64,000 bases of DNA from Jeotgalibaca ciconiae (GCF_003955755.1 NZ_CP034465.1:744001-808000); one strand, 5' to 3'. Shown: positions 1 to 10,516, counted from the stretch's first letter. Notes: a model not told the origin generated them from the sequence alone. Made by a program: numbers and translations.

Positions 1-357
1 CTTGATCGTGCGTATGATGTACTGGACATATTATTGCAGCAAAAGAATATTCAGCTACCGATTGTAAAAAAATTAGTTTTTGTTAATCCTAATTTCACTT
101 TGTATGGGAATCGACCAGATCTTCCAATCATTCTTCCTTCACAGTTGAATCAGCATTTCAATGATATTACACATAGCAGCTCTGAACTGCAGGACTATCA
201 TTATCAGATTACAGAGTACATTGAGAGTCGAAAAATCAGAAAAAAAAGTTATGATACAAAAATTGACTACTGTTATGATTCACTTACAGAAGGAGTTTGG
301 TGTGATAATAGTGTCAGCACTGTATTAACAAGAGAAATTATTCAAAAATTTCAATAG
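1..357 (+). CDS. NERD-domain protein, 3' end (5' truncated)
   Basis: The frame is open from the first base of the window, so only the C-terminal ~118 residues are present. The stretch VNPNFTLYG followed by LPIILPSQL is typical of Bacilli proteins carrying a NERD (nuclease-related) domain, which are thought to act on nucleic acids but have no well-established role. An internal TTG at 34 is not needed as a start because the frame continues upstream. The gene converges on the ribosomal operon. Family assignment rests on recognition of this motif only; the catalytic part lies outside the window. Confidence 0.65.
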   Translation, partial: LDRAYDVLDILLQQKNIQLPIVKKLVFVNPNFTLYGNRPDLPIILPSQLNQHFNDITHSSSELQDYHYQITEYIESRKIRKKSYDTKIDYCYDSLTEGVWCDNSVSTVLTREIIQKFQ

Positions 358-390
358 AATACATTCGAGGATGAAAGGCATATTCGATGG

Positions 391-436
391 ATTATTTAAA
401 GTGCAGAGCATTTTTCTGAGCTGTACTTTAAATAAT
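391..436 (+). terminator. Hairpin downstream of NERD gene
   Basis: A 16-bp stem with one G-T pair (391-406 with 421-436) and a 14-nt loop starts 33 bases after the NERD stop codon. It lacks a good T-run, so it may be a weak terminator or an mRNA 3'-end stabiliser rather than a classic intrinsic terminator. Confidence 0.4.
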
Positions 437-490
437 TGTAAAATATTTCGTTCTTTTCCTTTCAAAACGGTCTCTAAAAATTTTATGCAC

Positions 491-520
491 AAAAAAAAGA
501 CGAGAACTATGTCTCATCTT
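491..520 (-). terminator. Intrinsic terminator of the ribosomal (alpha) operon
   Basis: Read leftward, a 9-bp stem (497-505 with 512-520, one G-T pair, 6-nt loop) is followed directly by a run of eight T. It lies about 200 bases past rplQ and after a first terminator at 545-582. Confidence 0.75.
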
Positions 521-544
521 TTCTTGAACGGGATATTTGGAAAT

Positions 545-582
545 AAGAAAAAAAATAGAGCTGAACATTTTCCGTTCATCTC
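545..582 (-). terminator. First intrinsic terminator after rplQ
   Basis: A 9-bp stem with one mismatch (558-566 with 574-582) is followed on the minus strand by a T-rich tail with eight consecutive T. With the hairpin at 491-520 it forms a tandem terminator for the long ribosomal operon. Confidence 0.65.
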
Positions 583-608
583 TTATAGATCATACAAATG
601 GTGAGCCG

Positions 609-634
609 CTTACGGAAATGTACATTTCCGTAAG
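609..634. repeat. Perfect 26-bp palindrome
   Basis: The 26 bases from 609 to 634 are exactly self-complementary, with an 11-bp stem around a central GTAC. There is no T-run on either side, so it is not a standard terminator. It may be an RNA processing or stability hairpin or a protein-binding site; nothing in the sequence decides this. Confidence 0.6.
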
Positions 635-721
635 GGTCCACGAGCTAGACTTTAACTTCTCAACCAATTGGGAGAAATCAACATCATAACGCTCTTTTCA
701 TCTGAAAGATAAATAATTCTA

Positions 722-1102
722 TTAAACTAATTCAATGATAACCATTGGCGCTGCGTCACCGCGGCGTGGTTCTGTTTTCATGATACGAGTGTATCCGCCT
801 TGACGATCTGCATAGCGTTCTGCCAAGCCATTGAATAGTTTTTGCAATGCTGTTTCGATAACGATTTCTTCGTCTTCTTCACGAACATCTGCAACTTCAT
901 TACGTACGAACTGTGCAGCCATACGACGAGCATGCAAATCTCCACGTTTACCGAAAGTAATCATTTTTTCAACAGTTTTACGAATCTCTTTAGCACGAGC
1001 TTCCGTTGTAACGATGCGCTCGTTGATAATTAGATCTGTTGTTAAATCGCGTAGCAATGCTTTTCTTTGAGAACTTGTACGTCCTAATTTACGATAAGCC
1101 AT
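722..1102 (-). CDS. rplQ: 50S ribosomal protein L17
   Basis: L17 is a large-subunit protein located near the peptide exit tunnel. The 126-residue product begins [20 protein letters not shown], the conserved L17 N-terminus, and ends in the usual basic [10 protein letters not shown] and hydrophobic tail. It is the last gene of the alpha operon, 27 bases downstream of rpoA, as in other Firmicutes, and is followed by tandem terminators. Length is normal for the family. Start is an ATG preceded by GGAGGA at good spacing. Confidence 0.97.
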   Translation of the reverse strand: MAYRKLGRTSSQRKALLRDLTTDLIINERIVTTEARAKEIRKTVEKMITFGKRGDLHARRMAAQFVRNEVADVREEDEEIVIETALQKLFNGLAERYADRQGGYTRIMKTEPRRGDAAPMVIIELV

Positions 1103-1129
1103 TCCTGGAAATCCTCCTTTGCTGCAGTA

Positions 1130-2074
1130 CTAGTCATCTTGGCGTAAAGTTAATTCAAGTTCATCCAACTTGTTTTTCACTTCTTCAAGTGATTTACGAC
1201 CTAGATTTCGCACTTTAATCATTTCTGCTTCTGATTTATTCGTCAGTTCTTGAATCGTATTGATTCCCGCACGTTTCAGACAGTTATATGAACGAACAGA
1301 CAAGTCTAGTTCTTCAATTGTCATTTCTAGCATTTTCTCTTTTTGAGTCTCTTCTTTTTCTACCATCACTTCAGCCTTGCGAGCTTCGTCCGTTAGATTT
1401 ACAAAGATGTTTAAATGCTCCGTTAGGATTTTTGCAGCTAAACTAACTGCTTCCTCTGGACTTACGGAACCATTTGTCCATACATCCAAAGTTAATTTAT
1501 CATATACGTTCTTTTGACCGATGCGAGTATTTTCAACTTGATAATTTACTTTATGTACAGGAGTAAAAATCGAGTCAACTGGAATTACACCAATTGGCAT
1601 GTCTTCCGTTTTATTATGTTCAGAGCGAACATAACCACGGCCATTTTTTGCATCCATACGCACATGGAACTGTGCACCTTCAGCAACGGTACAAATATAT
1701 AAATCAGGGTTCAATACTTCTACATCACTGTCATGATTGATGTCCGCAGCTGTTACAACTGCAGGACCTTTTACGTCAATTTCAATTGTTTTATCTTCAT
1801 TGGTATAGAATTTCAAAGCTAATTGTTTAATGTTTAAGATAATTTGCGTAACATCTTCCAACACGCCATCAATTGTTGAAAACTCATGCAGAACTCCATC
1901 AATTTGAATAGTAGATACTGCAGTACCTGGTAATGATGATAATAAGATACGACGTAAAGAGTTACCAAGTGTAGTCCCATATCCCCGTTCAAGTGGTTCC
2001 ACAACGAATTTGCCAAAAGTAGCATCCTCGCTGATCTCAATCGTCTCAATTCTTGGTTTTTCAATTTCGATCAT
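1130..2074 (-). CDS. rpoA: RNA polymerase alpha subunit
   Basis: The alpha subunit dimerises to nucleate RNA polymerase and its C-terminal domain contacts UP elements and activators. The 314-residue product has the N-terminal dimerisation domain (residues ~1-230, including [20 protein letters not shown]), a flexible charged linker near 235-250, and the helix-hairpin-helix C-terminal domain with [14 protein letters not shown] and [12 protein letters not shown]. It sits between rpsK and rplQ in the alpha operon. Length is normal for Firmicutes. Confidence 0.98.
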   Translation of the reverse strand: MIEIEKPRIETIEISEDATFGKFVVEPLERGYGTTLGNSLRRILLSSLPGTAVSTIQIDGVLHEFSTIDGVLEDVTQIILNIKQLALKFYTNEDKTIEIDVKGPAVVTAADINHDSDVEVLNPDLYICTVAEGAQFHVRMDAKNGRGYVRSEHNKTEDMPIGVIPVDSIFTPVHKVNYQVENTRIGQKNVYDKLTLDVWTNGSVSPEEAVSLAAKILTEHLNIFVNLTDEARKAEVMVEKEETQKEKMLEMTIEELDLSVRSYNCLKRAGINTIQELTNKSEAEMIKVRNLGRKSLEEVKNKLDELELTLRQDD

Positions 2075-2156
2075 ATGTCAATTTACCCCTTTCAAAACGG
2101 TTCGTTCATCCTAGTGAGTCCATTGCGATAAAAAACTTCTGGATACAAAAGATGTG

Positions 2157-2543
2157 TTATACCCGACGACGTTTTGGTGGGCGACATCCGTTGTGTGGAA
2201 TAGGAGTTACGTCACGAATTGCAGTAACTTCCAAACCAGTTGCTTGTAGAGAGCGAATAGCTGCTTCACGTCCAGAACCAGGACCTTTAACTGCTACTTC
2301 AACACTCTTCATGCCATGTTCCATAGAAGCTTTTGCAGCAGACTCTGCAGCCATTTGTGCCGCGAAAGGAGTTGATTTACGAGAACCTCTAAACCCTAAC
2401 GCACCAGCAGAAGACCATGAAATTGCATTTCCATGTACGTCTGTAATCATAACAATTGTATTATTAAATGTAGAACGAATGTGAGCTACACCAGACTCAA
2501 TATTTTTTCTCACACGACGTTTACGTGATACTTTTTTAGCCAT
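2157..2543 (-). CDS. rpsK: 30S ribosomal protein S11
   Basis: S11 forms part of the platform of the small subunit near the mRNA exit. The 128-residue product shows the family signatures [28 protein letters not shown] and the conserved C-terminus [15 protein letters not shown]. It follows rpsM by 27 bases, and rpoA starts 82 bases downstream. A 143-codon antisense frame over it is a shadow. Confidence 0.98.
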   Translation of the reverse strand: MAKKVSRKRRVRKNIESGVAHIRSTFNNTIVMITDVHGNAISWSSAGALGFRGSRKSTPFAAQMAAESAAKASMEHGMKSVEVAVKGPGSGREAAIRSLQATGLEVTAIRDVTPIPHNGCRPPKRRRV

Positions 2544-2570
2544 GAAGTGTTTACCTCCTTCACTTAATTA

Positions 2571-2936
2571 TTATTTTTTCTTACCAGCGATTGATTTTGC
2601 AGGACCCTTACGAGTACGTGCATTGTTTTTTGTATTTTGTCCGCGAACAGGCAAACCACGACGATGACGGATTCCTCGGTAAGAACCGATTTCGATCAAG
2701 CGTTTGATGTTTAAGTTAACTTCACGACGCATGTCACCTTCAATTTTAAGTTTATCTACTTCTGCACGGATGCGGTCTAACTCATCATTAGTTAAGTCAC
2801 GAACACGAGTATCTTCTGAAACATCTGCTGCTTCTAGAACTTTCTTAGCAGTTGTGTTTCCAATACCGTAAATGTATGTCAATGAAATAACGATGCGTTT
2901 GTCACGCGGAATATCTACTCCAGCGATACGAGCCAT
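2571..2936 (-). CDS. rpsM: 30S ribosomal protein S13
   Basis: S13 lies in the head of the small subunit and contacts the large subunit and P-site tRNA. The 121-residue product begins [20 protein letters not shown] and carries the conserved [21 protein letters not shown], then a basic tail. It is positioned between rpmJ and rpsK as in all Firmicutes alpha operons, and length is standard. Confidence 0.98.
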   Translation of the reverse strand: MARIAGVDIPRDKRIVISLTYIYGIGNTTAKKVLEAADVSEDTRVRDLTNDELDRIRAEVDKLKIEGDMRREVNLNIKRLIEIGSYRGIRHRRGLPVRGQNTKNNARTRKGPAKSIAGKKK

Positions 2937-2956
2937 TTAATGGCACCTCCTTATAA

Positions 2957-3070
2957 TTATCCTTGGCGTTGTTTGTGTTTAGGATTTTCACAAATCACCA
3001 TAACACGGCCATTTCTGCGGATTACTTTACATTTTTCGCAGATTGGTTTTACTGATGCTCTAACTTTCAT
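2957..3070 (-). CDS. rpmJ: 50S ribosomal protein L36
   Basis: This 37-codon gene begins [14 protein letters not shown] and ends [12 protein letters not shown]. It is the zinc-ribbon form of L36: Cys11, Cys14, Cys27 and His32 are the metal ligands. L36 is a small large-subunit protein. A GGAGGA ribosome binding site precedes the ATG. It lies between infA and rpsM, its usual position. A zinc-type L36 is consistent with the zinc-type S14 in the same cluster. Confidence 0.96.
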   Translation of the reverse strand: MKVRASVKPICEKCKVIRRNGRVMVICENPKHKQRQG

Positions 3071-3103
3071 TATTTTTTCCTCCTTTAAAATGATGGAGTG
3101 TGA

Positions 3104-3322
3104 TTATTTGAAACGATATGTTATACGGCCGCGAGTGAGATCATACGGGGATAATTCCACCGTAACTTTATCACCTGGAAGAATACGGATATAGTTCATC
3201 CGGATTTTACCAGAAACATGCGCGAGCACAATATGGCCGTTTTCAAGTTCTACTTTGAACATTGCATTTGGCAACGTCTCAGCGACTACTCCTTCAATTT
3301 CAATAACGTCGTCTTTCGCCAT
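3104..3322 (-). CDS. infA: Translation initiation factor IF-1
   Basis: IF-1 occupies the ribosomal A site during initiation. The product is a 72-residue S1-like OB-fold beginning [13 protein letters not shown] and ending in [12 protein letters not shown]. An in-frame ATG two codons upstream overlaps the AGGAGGT ribosome binding site, so the start giving the family's usual 72 residues is chosen. A strong promoter lies about 80 bases upstream. No methionine aminopeptidase gene lies between adk and infA, unlike B. subtilis. Confidence 0.96.
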   Translation of the reverse strand: MAKDDVIEIEGVVAETLPNAMFKVELENGHIVLAHVSGKIRMNYIRILPGDKVTVELSPYDLTRGRITYRFK

Positions 3323-3399
3323 CTTCATACCTCCTCACATTCTGTTGGGCTGATTGGTTATTATTCGTCTAAGCAACTTTATTTTACACTAACTGCTAT

Positions 3400-3427
3400 A
3401 TTATAGCATAATATCAAGCTTTTGCAA
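3400..3427 (-). promoter_or_regulatory. Strong internal promoter upstream of infA
   Basis: On the minus strand a -35 TTGCAA (3422-3427) is separated by 16 bases from a perfect TATAAT (3400-3405), which is preceded by TGC as an extended -10. This allows the alpha part (infA to rplQ) to be transcribed independently of S10-spc. Confidence 0.75.
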
Positions 3428-3455
3428 AGAAAATACTTTGTTGCAATCAACTAGT

Positions 3456-4157
<702 letters not shown>

Positions 4158-4166
4158 TCACACAGC

Positions 4167-5459
4167 TTACTTTTGTATAAATCCTTGATAATTGCGTTTC
4201 ACCATTCGTCCTTCAATTTGTCTTGCGGTATCCAATGCGGTTCCCACTACAATCAAAAGACTAGTTCCACCAAGAGCTAAAGAGTCTGGTAGGTTCCATA
4301 ATGCAGAAGCAACAATAGGCAAGAGAGCAATCAAGCCGAGAAACACAGCGCCAACCGTACTTAAGCGCATCAACAAGCTTGTTATATATTCTTCCGTTCC
4401 TCTTCCAGGGCGGACACTTGGAATGTACGCTCCAGACCTTTGTAAGTTCTCAGCCATTTTTTCAGGGTTAATTTGAATTAGAGCATAGAAATACGTGAAA
4501 ACGACGATTAGAATTGTATAAATAGCAGCTCCAATCGGTTCACGGAAATTGACTAATGTATTAACTACCTGGTACCAAGTAGCATCACTATGACTTGCTG
4601 CAAAGAATCCTAAGATTGTTTGAGGAGTCATCATGAACGAGCTGGCAAAAATAACCGGAATAACTCCAGCAGAGTTGATTTTTAGCGGTAAATGGGCAGC
4701 CTGGTTTGATCCAGTTGCTCGTTTCGAATATTGAACGGGTATTCTTCGTTCCGCTTGTTGAATGTACACAACAAAAATAACAACCAATAACATCGCTACT
4801 AATAAAGCAACGGAAAAAATAATATTCGTTGTCAGTTGACTTGAATCAACAAATCGATCTTGATAGAACGTCACTAAATCAGCAGGGATACGAGCAACGA
4901 TTCCAGAAAAGATAATGAGTGATGTCCCATTTCCAATTCCGTTCATCGTGATGGAGTCACCGATAAAAATGACTAACATCGAACCAGCTGTCATAATCAA
5001 AGCAATGATCAGATAGGTTTGTACTCCTGGATTTCGAACTAATCCTAAGTTGGATAATTGGTTAAAACCAATCGAGATCCCAATTGATTGGACGAATGCA
5101 AGTACAACAGCTAAATATTTTGTTGCTTGGTTCAACTTTCTTCTACCAACTTCACCTTGTTTAGACCATTCCGTAAATTTGGGAATAATGTCCATTTGCA
5201 ATAGTTGAATGACAATAGAAGAAGTGATATAGGGCGAGACACCCATTGCGAAGATAGAGTACTGACTTAGTGCTCCACCCCCAAAAGTGTTCAACAAGCT
5301 AAACAAACCTGTTGATGCCAAATTCTGGATGGCACTCGCATTCACACCTGGTACAGTGATATGTGTTCCAATACGGAAAACAATCAACATACCTAGTGTG
5401 AAGAAGATTCTATTTCTAATGTCTTTCACCTGAAATGCATTTTTCAGAAGTGTAAACAT
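4167..5459 (-). CDS. secY: Protein translocase subunit SecY
   Basis: SecY is the channel subunit of the SecYEG translocase in the cytoplasmic membrane. The 430-residue product has ten predicted membrane segments, starting [20 protein letters not shown], with the plug region after TM1 and the cytoplasmic loop EQAERRIPVQYSKR-type motif near residue 235. Its ATG overlaps the rplO stop codon by one base (TAATG), so translation is likely coupled. Length is standard. Confidence 0.97.
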   Translation of the reverse strand: MFTLLKNAFQVKDIRNRIFFTLGMLIVFRIGTHITVPGVNASAIQNLASTGLFSLLNTFGGGALSQYSIFAMGVSPYITSSIVIQLLQMDIIPKFTEWSKQGEVGRRKLNQATKYLAVVLAFVQSIGISIGFNQLSNLGLVRNPGVQTYLIIALIMTAGSMLVIFIGDSITMNGIGNGTSLIIFSGIVARIPADLVTFYQDRFVDSSQLTTNIIFSVALLVAMLLVVIFVVYIQQAERRIPVQYSKRATGSNQAAHLPLKINSAGVIPVIFASSFMMTPQTILGFFAASHSDATWYQVVNTLVNFREPIGAAIYTILIVVFTYFYALIQINPEKMAENLQRSGAYIPSVRPGRGTEEYITSLLMRLSTVGAVFLGLIALLPIVASALWNLPDSLALGGTSLLIVVGTALDTARQIEGRMVKRNYQGFIQK

Positions 5460-5899
5460 TAGATCACCTCAACAGTTCCACCTGCAGCTTCAATCGCTTC
5501 TTTTGCTGCTTCGGAGAATTTATGAGCTTTAACAGTCAATTTTTTCTCAACAGCACCTTTTGCTAAAACTTTGATGCCGGATTTTTCATCACGAACAACG
5601 CCGCTTTCGACAAGTAATGCCGGTGTTACTTCTGTACCATCTTCAAAACGGTTCAATGTATCTAGGTTTACTACAGCATATTCTTTACGGTTGATGTTTG
5701 TAAAACCACGTTTAGGAATACGACGGAACAACGGTTGTTGTCCACCTTCGAAACCAAGTCTTACTCCACCACCTGAACGAGCTTTTTGACCTTTATGTCC
5801 ACGTCCGGATGTTTTTCCGTTTCCTGATGAAGATCCACGACCTACACGGTTACGTACTTTACGAGACCCTTCTGTTGGTTTTAATTCATGAAGTTTCAT
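5459..5899 (-). CDS. rplO: 50S ribosomal protein L15
   Basis: L15 is a late-assembling large-subunit protein. The 146-residue product begins [20 protein letters not shown] and has the glycine/arginine-rich extension [20 protein letters not shown] followed by the globular domain. Its stop codon shares a base with the secY start. Standard position between rpmD and secY. Confidence 0.97.
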   Translation of the reverse strand: MKLHELKPTEGSRKVRNRVGRGSSSGNGKTSGRGHKGQKARSGGGVRLGFEGGQQPLFRRIPKRGFTNINRKEYAVVNLDTLNRFEDGTEVTPALLVESGVVRDEKSGIKVLAKGAVEKKLTVKAHKFSEAAKEAIEAAGGTVEVI

Positions 5900-5932
5900 A
5901 GTAACTGGGCACCTCCTTCATTATTGATTGAA

Positions 5933-6115
5933 TTATTTAACTTCTTCTACTTCTACTAAATGGCTAACAGTGTTTACCATGCCGTTGATTGCGTCATTAG
6001 CTGGTTTTACAACTGTTTTGCCTACTTTTGTTAATCCTAAAGCCTTCAAAGTATCTTTTTGGTTTTGAGGACGTCCAATTGAGCTGCGTTTTAAAGTAAT
6101 CTTTAATTCTGCCAT
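5933..6115 (-). CDS. rpmD: 50S ribosomal protein L30
   Basis: A 60-residue protein beginning [20 protein letters not shown], the conserved L30 N-terminus, with the [11 protein letters not shown] motif. L30 binds 23S/5S rRNA in the large subunit. It lies between rpsE (14 bases) and rplO (33 bases) as in other Bacilli, and its length is normal. Confidence 0.96.
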   Translation of the reverse strand: MAELKITLKRSSIGRPQNQKDTLKALGLTKVGKTVVKPANDAINGMVNTVSHLVEVEEVK

Positions 6116-6129
6116 TTTGTATATCCTCC

Positions 6130-6630
6130 TTAACCTTTAATTTCTTCTACAGACTTACCGCGTAATGCAGCAATGTCCTCGATTTTTTTCAATTGTTCCA
6201 AACCTTCAACAGTAGCACGAACCATGTTAATTGGTGTGTTAGAGCCTAATGATTTAGATGTAATATCCGCAATACCTGCTAATTCGATAACCGCACGAAC
6301 AGGACCTCCAGCTGATACTCCAGAACCGGCAATAGCTGGTTTCAACATAACGTTCCCACCGCTATAACGACCGATTACTTCATGAGGAATTGTTGTTCCT
6401 GTAATTGGTACTTCAATCATGTTTTTCTTAGCAGCTTCGATAGCTTTACGGATTGCTTCTGGAACTTCGTTAGCTTTCCCTGTACCGAAACCAACATGAC
6501 CATTTCTGTCTCCGACAACAACTAATGCAGCAAAACGTAACTTACGTCCACCTTTTACAACTTTAGTTACACGATTAATCGCTACTACGCGATCTTCAAT
6601 ATCTAAATGAGTTGGGTCAATATATACCAT
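6130..6630 (-). CDS. rpsE: 30S ribosomal protein S5
   Basis: S5 lies at the mRNA entry site and affects decoding fidelity; changes here give spectinomycin resistance. The 166-residue product has the N-terminal double-stranded-RNA-like domain with [15 protein letters not shown]-type sequence (residues ~12-30, giving [10 protein letters not shown]) and the C-terminal domain with [13 protein letters not shown] and [13 protein letters not shown]. Position and length are standard. A GGAGG lies 10 bases before the ATG. Confidence 0.97.
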   Translation of the reverse strand: MVYIDPTHLDIEDRVVAINRVTKVVKGGRKLRFAALVVVGDRNGHVGFGTGKANEVPEAIRKAIEAAKKNMIEVPITGTTIPHEVIGRYSGGNVMLKPAIAGSGVSAGGPVRAVIELAGIADITSKSLGSNTPINMVRATVEGLEQLKKIEDIAALRGKSVEEIKG

Positions 6631-6650
6631 ATGTAGGCATCCTCCTTTTC

Positions 6651-7007
6651 TTAGAAATCTAGTCCATTTTCACGGGCAGCTTCAGCTAAAGTTTGTACTC
6701 GTCCATGATATAAGTATCCACCACGGTCAAATACAACAGTTTTTAACCCTTTTTCAATTGCACGTTCTGCAATAGCTTTTCCTACAACTGCGGCGCTTTC
6801 TGTTTTTGTAGCTGCTTCAGATGCATCTTTTTTACTAGAGGCACTTGCCAGCGTCACACCCGCTACGTCATCAATTAATTGAGCGTAGATGTGTTTGTTA
6901 GAACGGAAAACGTTCAAGCGTGGGCACTCAGCAGTTCCAGAAATTTTTCTTCTTACGCGTGCATGTCTTGACTGACGCACTTTATTTTTATCTGGTTTGT
7001 TAATCAC
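6651..7007 (-). CDS. rplR: 50S ribosomal protein L18
   Basis: L18 binds 5S rRNA in the central protuberance. The frame can be extended three codons, but that upstream GTG lies inside the GAGGTG ribosome binding site. The GTG at 7007 is therefore chosen, giving 118 residues starting with [20 protein letters not shown] after the initiator, as in relatives. The conserved [20 protein letters not shown] and the C-terminal [20 protein letters not shown] are present. Confidence 0.95.
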   Translation of the reverse strand: MINKPDKNKVRQSRHARVRRKISGTAECPRLNVFRSNKHIYAQLIDDVAGVTLASASSKKDASEAATKTESAAVVGKAIAERAIEKGLKTVVFDRGGYLYHGRVQTLAEAARENGLDF

Positions 7008-7062
7008 AATTGTCACCTCTTTTATTTAAATTTATTAACTTGCTTTTAAAAGTAGCTGGTTA

Positions 7063-7599
7063 TTATTTACCAGTCTTACCTTCTTTACGACGGATAATTT
7101 CGTCAGAGTACTTGATACCTTTACCTTTATATGGCTCAGGTGGACGTACCGCACGAATGTTGGCTGCTAAAGCTCCAACTTTTTCTTTATCGTATCCAGA
7201 AACAGTTACTTTTGTGTTTGCGTTAACTTCAACAGTTACGCCTTCTTCTGGAATGAATTCAACTGGATGAGAGTAACCTACGTTCAATACAAGTTTATTT
7301 CCTTGTAATTGTGCACGGTACCCAACCCCGATTAATTCTAGATCTTTCTTGAATCCTTCTGATACACCTACAACCATGTTATTGAACAAAGCGCGAGATG
7401 TTCCATGAATAGATTTAGTGAACTTTTCTTCATTAGCACGAGCAAATGTAGCAGTGTTGCCTTCTATGCTCATAGTAATTAAGTTACTAAAAGTTTGTGT
7501 CAATTCGCCTTTAGGACCTTTGACTGTTACTGTGTTTCCATCTTGAGTAACGGTTACGCCAGCTGGAATTTCGACTAGTTTATTACCAATACGACTCAC
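7063..7599 (-). CDS. rplF: 50S ribosomal protein L6
   Basis: L6 lies near the sarcin-ricin loop of the large subunit. The 178-residue product has two related domains, beginning [17 protein letters not shown] and ending with [17 protein letters not shown] plus a basic tail. Position between rpsH and rplR and its length are standard for the spc operon. Confidence 0.97.
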   Translation of the reverse strand: MSRIGNKLVEIPAGVTVTQDGNTVTVKGPKGELTQTFSNLITMSIEGNTATFARANEEKFTKSIHGTSRALFNNMVVGVSEGFKKDLELIGVGYRAQLQGNKLVLNVGYSHPVEFIPEEGVTVEVNANTKVTVSGYDKEKVGALAANIRAVRPPEPYKGKGIKYSDEIIRRKEGKTGK

Positions 7600-7641
7600 A
7601 GGGCTGCACCTCCTTATTTTTTTTGCGGTTAGAAGCTTGGA

Positions 7642-8040
7642 TTACCAAACGTAAGCCAATACTTCTCCACCAATATTTTTAGCTCTTGCTTCTTTATCTG
7701 TTACTACGCCTTCAGAAGTGGATACGATAGCAATTCCTAGTCCGTTTAATACACGGGGAACTTCGCCGGTTTTCGCATACACACGCAATCCTGGTTTAGA
7801 AATGCGTTTCAAGCCAGTAATAACACGTTCGTTATTCACTCCATATTTTAAGAAAACACGGATAACATTTTGTTTGTCATCTTCGATGACTTCATAGTTT
7901 TTAATAAATCCTTCATTTTTAAGGATTTTTGCAATTTCCACCTTCATATTAGAAGCAGGTACTTCCAAGCTTGCATGGCGTACCATGTTTGCATTACGAA
8001 TACGAGTAAGGAAATCTGCGATTGGATCTGTCATAACCAT
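7642..8040 (-). CDS. rpsH: 30S ribosomal protein S8
   Basis: S8 is a primary 16S rRNA-binding protein and the classical spc-operon translational repressor in other bacteria. The 132-residue product begins [19 protein letters not shown] and ends GEVLAYVW, with the RNA-binding [12 protein letters not shown] loop. An AAGGAGG precedes the first ATG at suitable spacing, so MVM rather than the third-codon ATG is used, as in Bacillus. Confidence 0.97.
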   Translation of the reverse strand: MVMTDPIADFLTRIRNANMVRHASLEVPASNMKVEIAKILKNEGFIKNYEVIEDDKQNVIRVFLKYGVNNERVITGLKRISKPGLRVYAKTGEVPRVLNGLGIAIVSTSEGVVTDKEARAKNIGGEVLAYVW

Positions 8041-8073
8041 TAACTTTTACCTCCTTCTTGCGGGTATGGCTGA

Positions 8074-8259
8074 TTACCAGCTTGCTTTCTTCATGCCTGG
8101 GATTTGTCCTTTATAAGCCAGTTCACGTAAGCAAATGCGGCAGAGCTTGAATTTGCGATAAACGGAATGTGGACGTCCACAGCGTTCGCAACGAGTGTAC
8201 TCTTGAGTAGAGAATTTCGCTGGACGTTTATTTTTAGCAATCATTGATTTTTTAGCCAA
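8074..8259 (-). CDS. rpsN: 30S ribosomal protein S14 type Z
   Basis: S14 is in the head of the small subunit. The 61-residue product is the short zinc-binding form: Cys24, Cys27, Cys40 and Cys43 form a zinc knuckle (CERC and CRIC). Many Firmicutes keep a second, zinc-free S14 elsewhere for zinc starvation; none is in this window. Position between rplE and rpsH is standard. Confidence 0.97.
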   Translation of the reverse strand: MAKKSMIAKNKRPAKFSTQEYTRCERCGRPHSVYRKFKLCRICLRELAYKGQIPGMKKASW

Positions 8260-8278
8260 GTCATTTCGCCTCCTTCGC

Positions 8279-8818
8279 TTATTTTTGGAATGGCATTCCT
8301 AGTTGTGTCAACAATTCTCTTGATTCTTCGTCTGTATTAGCAGTAGTTACGATAACAATATCCATACCACGTACTTTGTCAACTCGATCATAGTCAACTT
8401 CTGGGAAAATCAATTGTTCTTTTACACCTAAAGTATAGTTTCCACGTCCATCGAAAGAACGTTTGCTAATACCACGGAAGTCACGTACACGTGGCAAGGA
8501 AACTGTTACTAGTTTGTCTAAGAAATCATACATTCTATCTCCACGTAGTGTTACTTTGGCACCAATAGCCATACCTTCACGTAGACGGAATGCTGCGATT
8601 GATTTTTTTGCGTGAGTAATTACTGGTTTTTGACCAGAGATTAATGTTAATTCTTCAACTGCTTTTTCTAGGTTTTTTGCGTTTGCTACAGCGTCACCAA
8701 CACCCATGTTGATAACAATTTTTTCTACTTTGGGAACTTCCATTACAGAAGAATAGTTGAATTTCTCCACCAATGAAGGTGTGATTTCATTTGTAAATTT
8801 TTCTTTCAAACGGTTCAT
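8279..8818 (-). CDS. rplE: 50S ribosomal protein L5
   Basis: L5 binds 5S rRNA and contacts S13 in the intersubunit bridge. The 179-residue product begins [20 protein letters not shown] and carries [13 protein letters not shown] and [19 protein letters not shown]. Length and position between rplX and rpsN are standard. Confidence 0.97.
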   Translation of the reverse strand: MNRLKEKFTNEITPSLVEKFNYSSVMEVPKVEKIVINMGVGDAVANAKNLEKAVEELTLISGQKPVITHAKKSIAAFRLREGMAIGAKVTLRGDRMYDFLDKLVTVSLPRVRDFRGISKRSFDGRGNYTLGVKEQLIFPEVDYDRVDKVRGMDIVIVTTANTDEESRELLTQLGMPFQK

Positions 8819-8844
8819 TTAAGAGATCCTCCTTCCTTCAATGA

Positions 8845-9153
8845 TTAGTCGATAATTTCGCCAGTTTTTTTAGAAACACGGACTTTTTTATCGTCTTGAA
8901 CTTTATAACCTACTTTAGTAGGCTCACCAGTTTTAGGATCAATCAACATTACATTAGACACATGAATTGGCGCTTCTTCTTCAAGAATACCACCAGTCAA
9001 GTTGCTTTGTGAAGCTTTACGGTGCTTCTTCACAATGTTAATGCCTTCAACGATTACACGGTCTTGTTTCGGCAAAGTTTTTAGGATAGTTCCTTCTTTA
9101 CCTTTATCTTTCCCAGTAATCACTTTAACTTTATCGCCAGTTTTTACGTGCAT
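8845..9153 (-). CDS. rplX: 50S ribosomal protein L24
   Basis: L24 is an assembly-initiator protein with a KOW motif. The open frame extends seven codons further upstream, but that TTG lies within the AGGAGGTG ribosome binding site. The ATG at 9153 is chosen, giving 102 residues beginning [20 protein letters not shown], the usual N-terminus. The remaining domain has [15 protein letters not shown]. Standard position after rplN. Confidence 0.95.
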   Translation of the reverse strand: MHVKTGDKVKVITGKDKGKEGTILKTLPKQDRVIVEGINIVKKHRKASQSNLTGGILEEEAPIHVSNVMLIDPKTGEPTKVGYKVQDDKKVRVSKKTGEIID

Positions 9154-9186
9154 GAGTTGTTGCACCTCCTTCAATTCTTACGATTC

Positions 9187-9555
9187 TTACAATACTTCTG
9201 GAGCTAGAGAAACAATCTTCATGTAGTTGTTGTCACGTAATTCACGAGCAACAGGTCCAAAGATACGTGTTCCACGTGGGCTCTTGTCATCACGGATAAT
9301 TACGCATGCATTTTCATCGAACTTGATGTAAGAACCGTCTTTACGGTGTGCACCAGTTTTTGTACGAACAATAACAGCTTTTACGATTTCACCTTTTTTG
9401 ACAACGCCACCGGGTGTAGCTTGTTTTACTGAAGCAACAATTACATCACCAATGTTTGCGTATTTACGGCCAGATCCACCCAACACTTTAATAGCTAAGA
9501 CTTCTCTTGCTCCTGAGTTATCGGCAACTTTCAAACGACTTTCTGTTTGGATCAC
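9187..9555 (-). CDS. rplN: 50S ribosomal protein L14
   Basis: L14 sits on the intersubunit face and binds 23S rRNA; RsfS silences ribosomes through it. The 122-residue product begins [20 protein letters not shown] and carries the [17 protein letters not shown] and [14 protein letters not shown] signatures. Length and position between rpsQ and rplX are standard. Confidence 0.98.
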   Translation of the reverse strand: MIQTESRLKVADNSGAREVLAIKVLGGSGRKYANIGDVIVASVKQATPGGVVKKGEIVKAVIVRTKTGAHRKDGSYIKFDENACVIIRDDKSPRGTRIFGPVARELRDNNYMKIVSLAPEVL

Positions 9556-9600
9556 TTTAGTATCCTCCTTCCGGATCAGGAATTATTTCAATTTTAAATA

Positions 9601-9867
9601 TTAGATAATCACAGACTCTTCGATAATATCCATTAAACGGAAGTTTTTCGTTGCGGATAATGGACGAGTTTCCATGATTCTTACGACATCACCAAGTTTT
9701 GCTTGATTGTTTTCGTCATGTGCTTTGTACTTTTTAGAGTATCTTACACGTTTACCGTATGTTGGATGATTTTTGTAAGTAGAAACTTCTACAACAATTG
9801 TTTTATCCATTTTGTCAGAGACAACACGGCCTTGGTAGACTTTACGCTTGTTACGTTGTTCAGTCAT
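9601..9867 (-). CDS. rpsQ: 30S ribosomal protein S17
   Basis: S17 is a primary 16S rRNA-binding OB-fold protein. The 88-residue product begins [20 protein letters not shown] and has the signature [20 protein letters not shown]. It lies 24 bases after rpmC; standard length and order. Confidence 0.97.
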   Translation of the reverse strand: MTEQRNKRKVYQGRVVSDKMDKTIVVEVSTYKNHPTYGKRVRYSKKYKAHDENNQAKLGDVVRIMETRPLSATKNFRLMDIIEESVII

Positions 9868-9891
9868 TTTTTAGTACCCTCCTTCGCTGAA

Positions 9892-10089
9892 TTACTGATT
9901 TTGCAATTCTTTTTGACGCAACACAGTTTTGATGCGTGCAATTGATTTGCGAACTTCTTTCAAACGGGCAGTATTTTCAAGTTGCCCTGTAGCAAGTTGG
10001 AATCGTAGATTGAAAAGCTCTTCTTTGAACTCTTTTTCTTTTTCAATCATTTCAGCAGTGGATAATTCTTTGATTTCATTAGCTTTCAT
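9892..10089 (-). CDS. rpmC: 50S ribosomal protein L29
   Basis: L29 lies at the exit tunnel, near the trigger factor and SRP docking site. The ATG at 10089 gives 65 residues beginning [20 protein letters not shown], two antiparallel helices. The track frame reaches five codons further upstream, but the family start and a GGTGGTG site favour this ATG. It overlaps the end of rplP by 11 bases in another frame, so translation is probably coupled. Confidence 0.95.
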   Translation of the reverse strand: MKANEIKELSTAEMIEKEKEFKEELFNLRFQLATGQLENTARLKEVRKSIARIKTVLRQKELQNQ

Positions 10090-10513
10090 TCGATTCACCA
10101 CCAATTTCTGTGCGTTTTACGATTTTTGTTTTAATTGGCAATTTATGAGATGCCAATCGCAAAGCTTCACGTGCTACTTCTTCAGATACGCCGCCTACTT
10201 CAAACATGATTTTTCCACGTTTAACAGGTGCAACCCATCCTTCTGGAGCTCCTTTACCGGAACCCATACGAACACCGATAGCTTTGGATGTATATGATTT
10301 ATGAGGGAAGATTTTAATCCAAACTTTCCCTCCACGTTTCATGTAACGTGTCATAGCAATACGAGCTGCTTCGATTTGACGGTTTGTAATCCATTTTGAA
10401 TCAACGGCTTGCAATCCGTATTCACCAAATACAACTTCTTTTCCACCTTTTGCTTCTCCGCGCATTTTTCCACGGAATTCACGACGGTGTTTTACACGCT
10501 TAGGTACTAACAT
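10079..10513 (-). CDS. rplP: 50S ribosomal protein L16
   Basis: L16 is near the A-site tRNA and peptidyl transferase centre. The 144-residue product begins [20 protein letters not shown] and has the [19 protein letters not shown] loop. Its last codons overlap the start of rpmC by 11 bases. Follows rpsC by three bases. Confidence 0.97.
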   Translation of the reverse strand: MLVPKRVKHRREFRGKMRGEAKGGKEVVFGEYGLQAVDSKWITNRQIEAARIAMTRYMKRGGKVWIKIFPHKSYTSKAIGVRMGSGKGAPEGWVAPVKRGKIMFEVGGVSEEVAREALRLASHKLPIKTKIVKRTEIGGESNES

Positions 10514-10516
10514 TGG

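Larger units (their letters stand above)
358..721. other. Intergenic region between convergent operons
   Basis: No credible gene is seen. The region holds a long hairpin just after the NERD gene (391-436), two minus-strand terminators for the ribosomal operon (about 491-520 and 545-582), and a perfect 26-bp palindrome (609-634). A 77-codon plus-strand frame at 371-604 crosses all the hairpins and has no ribosome binding site, so it is not called. Confidence 0.7.

Noticed and set aside
371-604. 77-codon plus-strand frame after the NERD gene
   Set aside because: Crosses several hairpins and terminators, has no ribosome binding site and no recognisable motif.
2053-2484. 143-codon frame antisense to rpoA/rpsK
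   Set aside because: Shadow of strongly conserved ribosomal genes; no supporting start signal.
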